Source: Terriglobus albidus (GTDB lineage: Bacteria; Acidobacteriota; Terriglobia; Terriglobales; Acidobacteriaceae). Taken from it: a DNA stretch of 64,000 nt. Positions 61,031-64,000 of the stretch are shown piece by piece (position 1 is the first letter of the stretch; each line of letters begins with the position of its first letter). Under the pieces are notes generated by a model. The model did no database searches and was not told where the DNA came from. It worked only from the letters and a program-made list of their open reading frames with translations. Made by a program: the position numbers and the translations under genes. Location of the stretch: NCBI RefSeq assembly GCF_008000815.1, contig NZ_CP042806.1, forward strand, positions 1,240,001 through 1,304,000. The letters are read 5' to 3'.

Positions 61031-62863
61031 GTGAACTGGAAGATACATGCATGGGTTGCGGGCATCGTGTGGTGTGCGGCTGCGACATGGGCGCAGGACG
61101 CACCTAAGATCGAAAAGATCGATCCACCAAACTGGTGGGTGAATATGCCCAAAGCCATGCTGCTGGTGAAGGGGGAGAATCTCAGCCACGCGACATTCAC
61201 GCTGAGCGATGCACACCTACGCATTGCGCAAGTTAAGAGTTCGCCCAATGGTCACTGGGCGGAGTTGTGGCTGAATGCTTCACCACAGAAAGCAGAAGAG
61301 GTCACTATTTCGGCTCGCAATACGGCTGGAAAGGGAAGTGCTACATACAAGTTTCTTACGCGGCGCAGTACGACGGACGGCTTCGCCGGATTCTCGTCGA
61401 AAGACGTGATGTACCTGATCATGACTGACCGCTTCGCCGATGGGGATGTGTCGAACGACACGGTGGGAAATCGCGAGAAGATCCGCGGATGGCATGGCGG
61501 CGATCTGCGCGGCGTGATGCAGCATCTTGACTACCTGCAGGAGCTCGGCATCACGACGCTGTGGCTAACCCCCGTCTATCAGAACCACGAGGCCGACAGC
61601 TATCACGGCTACGGCGGGACCGATATGTATGCGGTCGATGAGCACTATGGCTCGATGGACGATCTCAAGGAGCTCAGCGCGGCGCTGCATCAGCGTGGTA
61701 TGAAGCTGGTGCTCGATACGGTACCCAATCATGTGGGGCCGAAGCATCCATGGGTTGAGGATGAACCCGAGCCGGACTGGTTCCATGGCAACCGTGCAAA
61801 GCACAGTGTGGCGCAGGGAGACTTCAAGCCGCTGACTGATCCGCATGCCTCCTGGCGCGACCAGAAGAATGTCACCGAGGGATGGTTTGCAGATATTCTT
61901 CCTGACATGAACCAGGAGAATTCTGCGGTCGCGCAGTACCTGACGCAGAATGCTGTCTGGTGGACGGAAATGACCGGAGCGGATGGTCTTCGCATCGATA
62001 CCTTCCCGTATGTCGGCCGCAGTTTCTGGCAGGGCTTTCACGCACAGCTGCACGGCTTGTATCCGAAGCTGACGACCGTGGGTGAGGTCTTCAATCCCGA
62101 TGCAACGATCGTCTCGTCGTTTGCCGGAGGAGTGACGCGGAACAGCCTCGACACCGGCCTTGATACGCCCTTCGACTTTCCCAGCTACTTCGCGCTGCGG
62201 GATGTCTTTGTGAAGGGTGAACCCATGACGAAGCTGGCGGAGACGCTGCGTATGGATGCTCTCTATCCACATCCTGAGCGTCTGACTCCCTTCCTTGGCA
62301 ATCACGATACGACCCGGTTCCTCTGGGAGAAGGGCGCCACGCTGCCGCGGCTCAAGCTTGCCTTTGCTGTGTTGTTGACCATGCGTGGCATGCCGCAGAT
62401 CTACTCCGGCGATGAGATTGCGATGACCGGCGGCGAAGATCCTGATAACCGCAGAGATTTTCCCGGTGGCTGGGCCGGCGATCCCCAGAATGCCTTTACC
62501 TCTGGCGGCCGGAGTACGCAGCAGGCAGAGATGTATGACTGGGTTCGTGAGTTGGCAATACTTCGCAGCAGATGCGACGAGCTGCAACGCGGGGAAGAGC
62601 AGGTCCTGCTCGCCGACAAAGACACGATGGTCTACGTCCGTGGCGACGCTCTCAATCTTGCAGCGAATGGGAAGCGCAGAGTCATCGTCGCGATCAACCG
62701 GTCACAGGAGAGCCGTTCGATACAGCTCGCCACGTCTGACACCAGCCTTGCCGGTGGTAAGACGATCGAGATGTTGCTTGGGAGCGGCACAATTGATTCG
62801 TCTGCCGAGTACCTTGAGCTCAAGCTCCTAGGAGAGTCGGTTACGGTCTTCAGTATCCACTAA
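61031..62863 (+). CDS. Secreted GH13 cyclomaltodextrinase/neopullulanase-like enzyme
   Basis: The GTG at 61031 has GGAGG five bases upstream (61021-61025); ATG 61016 is an alternative without such a site. The product (about 610 residues) has a signal peptide (AWVAGIVWCAAATWAQ). An N-terminal immunoglobulin-like domain is of the cyclomaltodextrinase type (IEKIDPPNWWVNMPKAMLLV). The GH13 barrel has the family regions VLDTVPNHVG, nucleophile D323 in GADGLRIDTFPYV, acid/base E352 in TVGEVFN and D426 in LGNHDTTRF, followed by a beta-sandwich end. It should cut alpha-1,4 links in malto-oligosaccharides, cyclodextrins or pullulan in the periplasm. The nearby GH31 could complete the breakdown to glucose. 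Confidence 0.92.
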   Translation: MNWKIHAWVAGIVWCAAATWAQDAPKIEKIDPPNWWVNMPKAMLLVKGENLSHATFTLSDAHLRIAQVKSSPNGHWAELWLNASPQKAEEVTISARNTAGKGSATYKFLTRRSTTDGFAGFSSKDVMYLIMTDRFADGDVSNDTVGNREKIRGWHGGDLRGVMQHLDYLQELGITTLWLTPVYQNHEADSYHGYGGTDMYAVDEHYGSMDDLKELSAALHQRGMKLVLDTVPNHVGPKHPWVEDEPEPDWFHGNRAKHSVAQGDFKPLTDPHASWRDQKNVTEGWFADILPDMNQENSAVAQYLTQNAVWWTEMTGADGLRIDTFPYVGRSFWQGFHAQLHGLYPKLTTVGEVFNPDATIVSSFAGGVTRNSLDTGLDTPFDFPSYFALRDVFVKGEPMTKLAETLRMDALYPHPERLTPFLGNHDTTRFLWEKGATLPRLKLAFAVLLTMRGMPQIYSGDEIAMTGGEDPDNRRDFPGGWAGDPQNAFTSGGRSTQQAEMYDWVRELAILRSRCDELQRGEEQVLLADKDTMVYVRGDALNLAANGKRRVIVAINRSQESRSIQLATSDTSLAGGKTIEMLLGSGTIDSSAEYLELKLLGESVTVFSIH

Positions 62864-62899
62864 TCACTGTTGTATCCCTCCCTTGTATCCATCCCCTTT

Positions 62900-62927
62900 G
62901 GGAACGCTACCGCGTTCCCCATCTTTT
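62900..62927 (+). terminator. Rho-independent terminator after the GH13 gene
   Basis: GGGAACGC (62900-62907) and GCGTTCCC (62912-62919) form an 8-base-pair hairpin with loop TACC, followed by CATCTTTTTG. It separates the GH13 and GH16 genes. Confidence 0.85.
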
Positions 62928-62952
62928 TGAAACCAGCTATAGTCAGGTACGA

Positions 62953-63819
62953 ATGTCTGGTATCGGATCAGCCTTTGTTGCCGGCCTGCTGTTGCTGTGC
63001 TCTGTCCGGCAGGCAGTGCCCGCCTCTGTTCACGCCCACTGGAAGCTCACCTGGAGCGACGAGTTCAATGGTGCTGACCGTGCGGCGCCGGATCCGGCAA
63101 AGTGGTCAATCGTTACCGGTGGCCGCGGCTTTGGCAACCATGAACTGGAGCAGTACACCGATCGCAGTGAGAATGTTCGCCAGGAGCATGGCCACTTGGT
63201 GATCACAGCCCTCAAGGAGGCATTCACCGGAACGGACGGCATTGCGCGTGAGTACACCTCGGCTCGTCTGCAGACGAAAGGGAAGTTTGCACAGAAGTAC
63301 GGCCGCTTTGAAGCTCGTATCCGTATTTCGAAGGGACAGGGGATGTGGCCGGCGTTCTGGCTTCTGGGTTCTGATATTGACGCCGTGGGTTGGCCGGCGT
63401 GCGGCGAGATCGATGTCATGGAGAATGTCGGCTTCGAACCCGCCAAGGTGCATGGCACGTTGCACGGTCCGCGCTACTCCGGCGATAGCCCGCTGACCGG
63501 GGCTTATACGCTGCCGCACGGAGCGTCCACCACCCCAGCCAGCAAAGCCGGCCGGGGACCCCGGGCGTTCAGCGACGACTTCCATGTGTATGCGGTCGAA
63601 TGGAATGAACACGAGATCCGCTTCTTTGTCGACAACCATCTCTACGAGACCCAGACGACGGACAGCATCCCGGGCAATAAACGTTGGGTCTTCGATCATC
63701 CCTTCTATTTGTTGTTGAATCTCGCGGTCGGTGGAGACTGGCCGAAGAATCCGGATGAGACGACACAGTTTCCGCAACAGATGCTTGTGGACTACGTTCG
63801 CGTCTATCAACGGCGGTAA
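62953..63819 (+). CDS. Secreted GH16 beta-glucanase (laminarinase/lichenase type)
   Basis: The 288-residue protein starts at ATG 62953 with only a weak ribosome site. A signal peptide (FVAGLLLLCSVRQAVPA) is followed by one GH16 jelly roll: WKLTWSDEFNGADRAAPDP, TSARLQTKGKFAQKYGRFEA, WPAFWLLGSD, and the catalytic E152-x-D154-x2-E157 in GEIDVMENVG. FHVYAVEWNEHEIRFFVD and PFYLLLNLAVGGDWP follow. The extra Met in EIDVMENVG is the mark of the laminarinase/GH16_3-like branch rather than the EIDIE form. It likely cleaves beta-1,3- or mixed beta-1,3-1,4-glucans. A Tat-exported protein gene begins 41 bases later. Confidence 0.94.
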   Translation: MSGIGSAFVAGLLLLCSVRQAVPASVHAHWKLTWSDEFNGADRAAPDPAKWSIVTGGRGFGNHELEQYTDRSENVRQEHGHLVITALKEAFTGTDGIAREYTSARLQTKGKFAQKYGRFEARIRISKGQGMWPAFWLLGSDIDAVGWPACGEIDVMENVGFEPAKVHGTLHGPRYSGDSPLTGAYTLPHGASTTPASKAGRGPRAFSDDFHVYAVEWNEHEIRFFVDNHLYETQTTDSIPGNKRWVFDHPFYLLLNLAVGGDWPKNPDETTQFPQQMLVDYVRVYQRR

Positions 63820-63859
63820 GTCATACTGTTGTTCGTAGCCACTAAAGGAGTTTGCTGAG

Positions 63860-64000
63860 ATGTTGCTTTCTTTTTCCAGACGCAGATTTGCGCAACTCTT
63901 CGGCGCCGCCGCTGCGGCGCTTCCGTTCCGTGGGTTCGATGCACTTGCAGCAGCTCCTGGTGACGCTGCTGCCACTCGGCCACTGGCCTTTCCAAAGGGA
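63860..64000 (+). CDS. Tat-exported protein, N-terminal part (3' end outside window); possible GH1 beta-glucosidase
   Basis: The ATG at 63860 follows AAAGGAG. The visible 47 residues contain a twin-arginine signal (FSRRRFAQLFGAAAAALPF, ending ALAAAPG) and then TRPLAFPKG at the window edge. FPKG directly after an export signal is how secreted GH1 beta-glucosidases usually begin (FPKGFLWG...), and a beta-glucosidase would suit the GH16 glucanase just upstream. The piece seen is too short to prove it; an aminotransferase or another Tat enzyme remains possible. Confidence 0.7.
   Translation, partial: MLLSFSRRRFAQLFGAAAAALPFRGFDALAAAPGDAAATRPLAFPKG

Overview
The window looks like a piece of chromosome from an Acidobacteriota member of the Terriglobia/Acidobacteriaceae type (Terriglobus, Granulicella or Edaphobacter-like). 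This is inferred from four large Oar-like TonB-dependent receptors with an N-terminal carboxypeptidase-regulatory domain, hybrid sensors built on beta-propellers, many secreted glycoside hydrolases, Tat-exported enzymes, and GC-rich intergenic palindromes. No rRNA, tRNA, CRISPR array or full-length insertion sequence was seen.

Layout. 1-1.2 kb: the C-terminal end of a TonB receptor, then a type I phosphodiesterase gene cut off at its active site. 1.3-6.4 kb (minus strand): an MFS transporter, a propeller sensor kinase and a NarL-type regulator. 6.5-15.7 kb (plus strand): a secreted amidohydrolase/deacetylase, a TonB receptor, an RraA-like protein, two Tat-exported SelA/DgaE-like PLP enzymes and a Tat-exported RidA. 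Together these suggest an enamine/keto-acid pathway running outside the cytoplasm. 15.8-21.2 kb (minus strand): a DUF4259 protein, then a tight operon of Tat lactonase, GOOX-like flavin oxidase, short Tat propeller protein and GH29 alpha-L-fucosidase.

21.5-34.2 kb is a nitrate assimilation island. A divergent HemD-GAF-ANTAR fusion faces NirA nitrite reductase, a CysJ-like flavoprotein, a fused DmsB-DmsC-like Fe-S/membrane protein, a molybdenum nitrate reductase, a NarK-type transporter and an alginate-export-type porin. The first four genes of the reductase run overlap or are closely spaced. 34.3-38.1 kb (minus strand) holds a sugar-binding lipoprotein, a sensor kinase and a NarL-type regulator, with ATGA overlap or 7-bp spacing and no ABC transporter.

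38.3-55 kb, divergent from that operon, is a glucuronoxylan-type utilisation locus: TonB receptor, GH35/DUF5597, SGNH esterase, GH3, GH67 alpha-glucuronidase, SDR oxidoreductase, D-mannonate dehydratase and, on the other strand, GH31. Its logic is uptake of decorated xylo-oligosaccharides, deacetylation, removal of glucuronate, and conversion of glucuronate through fructuronate and mannonate to 2-keto-3-deoxygluconate. 55-64 kb is an alpha/beta-glucan region: a membrane-bound winged-helix propeller regulator, a divergent TonB receptor, a GH13 enzyme, a GH16 glucanase and the start of a Tat-exported protein that may be a GH1 beta-glucosidase.

Non-coding DNA carries several families of short palindromic repeats. 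One copy is split by a 226-bp MITE with perfect 16-bp terminal inverted repeats and a 10-bp target duplication.
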